Shown here: positions 5,414-5,795 of the stretch, piece by piece | Numbering within the stretch: the stretch's first letter is position 1 | How the letters are laid out: every line of letters begins with the position of its first letter | From: an uncultured Eubacteriales bacterium | GTDB taxonomy: Bacteria > Bacillota_A > Clostridia > Christensenellales > Aristaeellaceae | NCBI GenBank assembly: GCA_900553645.1 | Contig: USEE01000109.1 | Span: 1-5,795, forward strand | Reading direction: 5' to 3' | DNA length: 5,795 nt | Program-made: the position numbers and the translations under genes | Notes under the pieces: generated by a model | Seen by the model: only the letters and a program-made list of their open reading frames with translations | Told to the model about the DNA's origin: nothing | Database searches by the model: none

Positions 5414-5795
<382 letters not shown>

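Overview
This window looks like ordinary chromosomal DNA from a GC-rich member of the Bacillota, class Clostridia. The evidence is the 16S rRNA 5' end, the strong GGAGG-type ribosome binding sites, the rRNA promoter and leader style, and protein variants that resemble clostridial homologues. The 16S fragment (about 380 bases of the V1-V2 region) is too short for me to name a family from memory. A gut or rumen lineage is plausible but is inference only.

Layout, left to right. Positions 2-613 hold the 3' part of ychF, a housekeeping P-loop ATPase, followed by a short structured tail and a strong intrinsic terminator (717-751). Next comes a three-gene operon on the plus strand. It encodes a TatD-family metal-dependent nuclease (844-1632), a Nudix hydrolase with an intact Nudix box (1656-2204) and a small FMN-binding split-barrel protein of the pyridoxamine 5'-phosphate oxidase superfamily (about 2208-2660). 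The spacings of 23 and 3 bases imply co-transcription and probably translational coupling. A short AT-richer spacer and a large inverted repeat (2766-2815) separate this operon from a convergent gene on the minus strand, a full-length GH36 alpha-galactosidase (2838-4994). That gene has its own candidate promoter and no visible transporter or regulator beside it.

The galactosidase is divergent from a ribosomal RNA operon that starts at the right edge. A near-consensus sigma-A promoter (TTGACA, 17 bases, TATACT, extended -10) lies just downstream of three A-tracts spaced at the DNA helical repeat. A leader of about 194 bases follows, with a boxA-like site and two hairpins, and then the 16S gene runs off the window from about 5414.

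The genes fall into separate jobs: translation and stress housekeeping (YchF, rRNA), probable nucleic-acid or nucleotide maintenance plus a flavoprotein (the three-gene operon), and raffinose or melibiose-type sugar use (the alpha-galactosidase). I see no mobile element, CRISPR array, tRNA, toxin system or phage gene. I did not find a convincing new biological system. The points most worth a second look are the phased A-tract rRNA promoter, the repeated half-sites around the galactosidase promoter, the odd start of the flavoprotein gene, and the structured tail after ychF.
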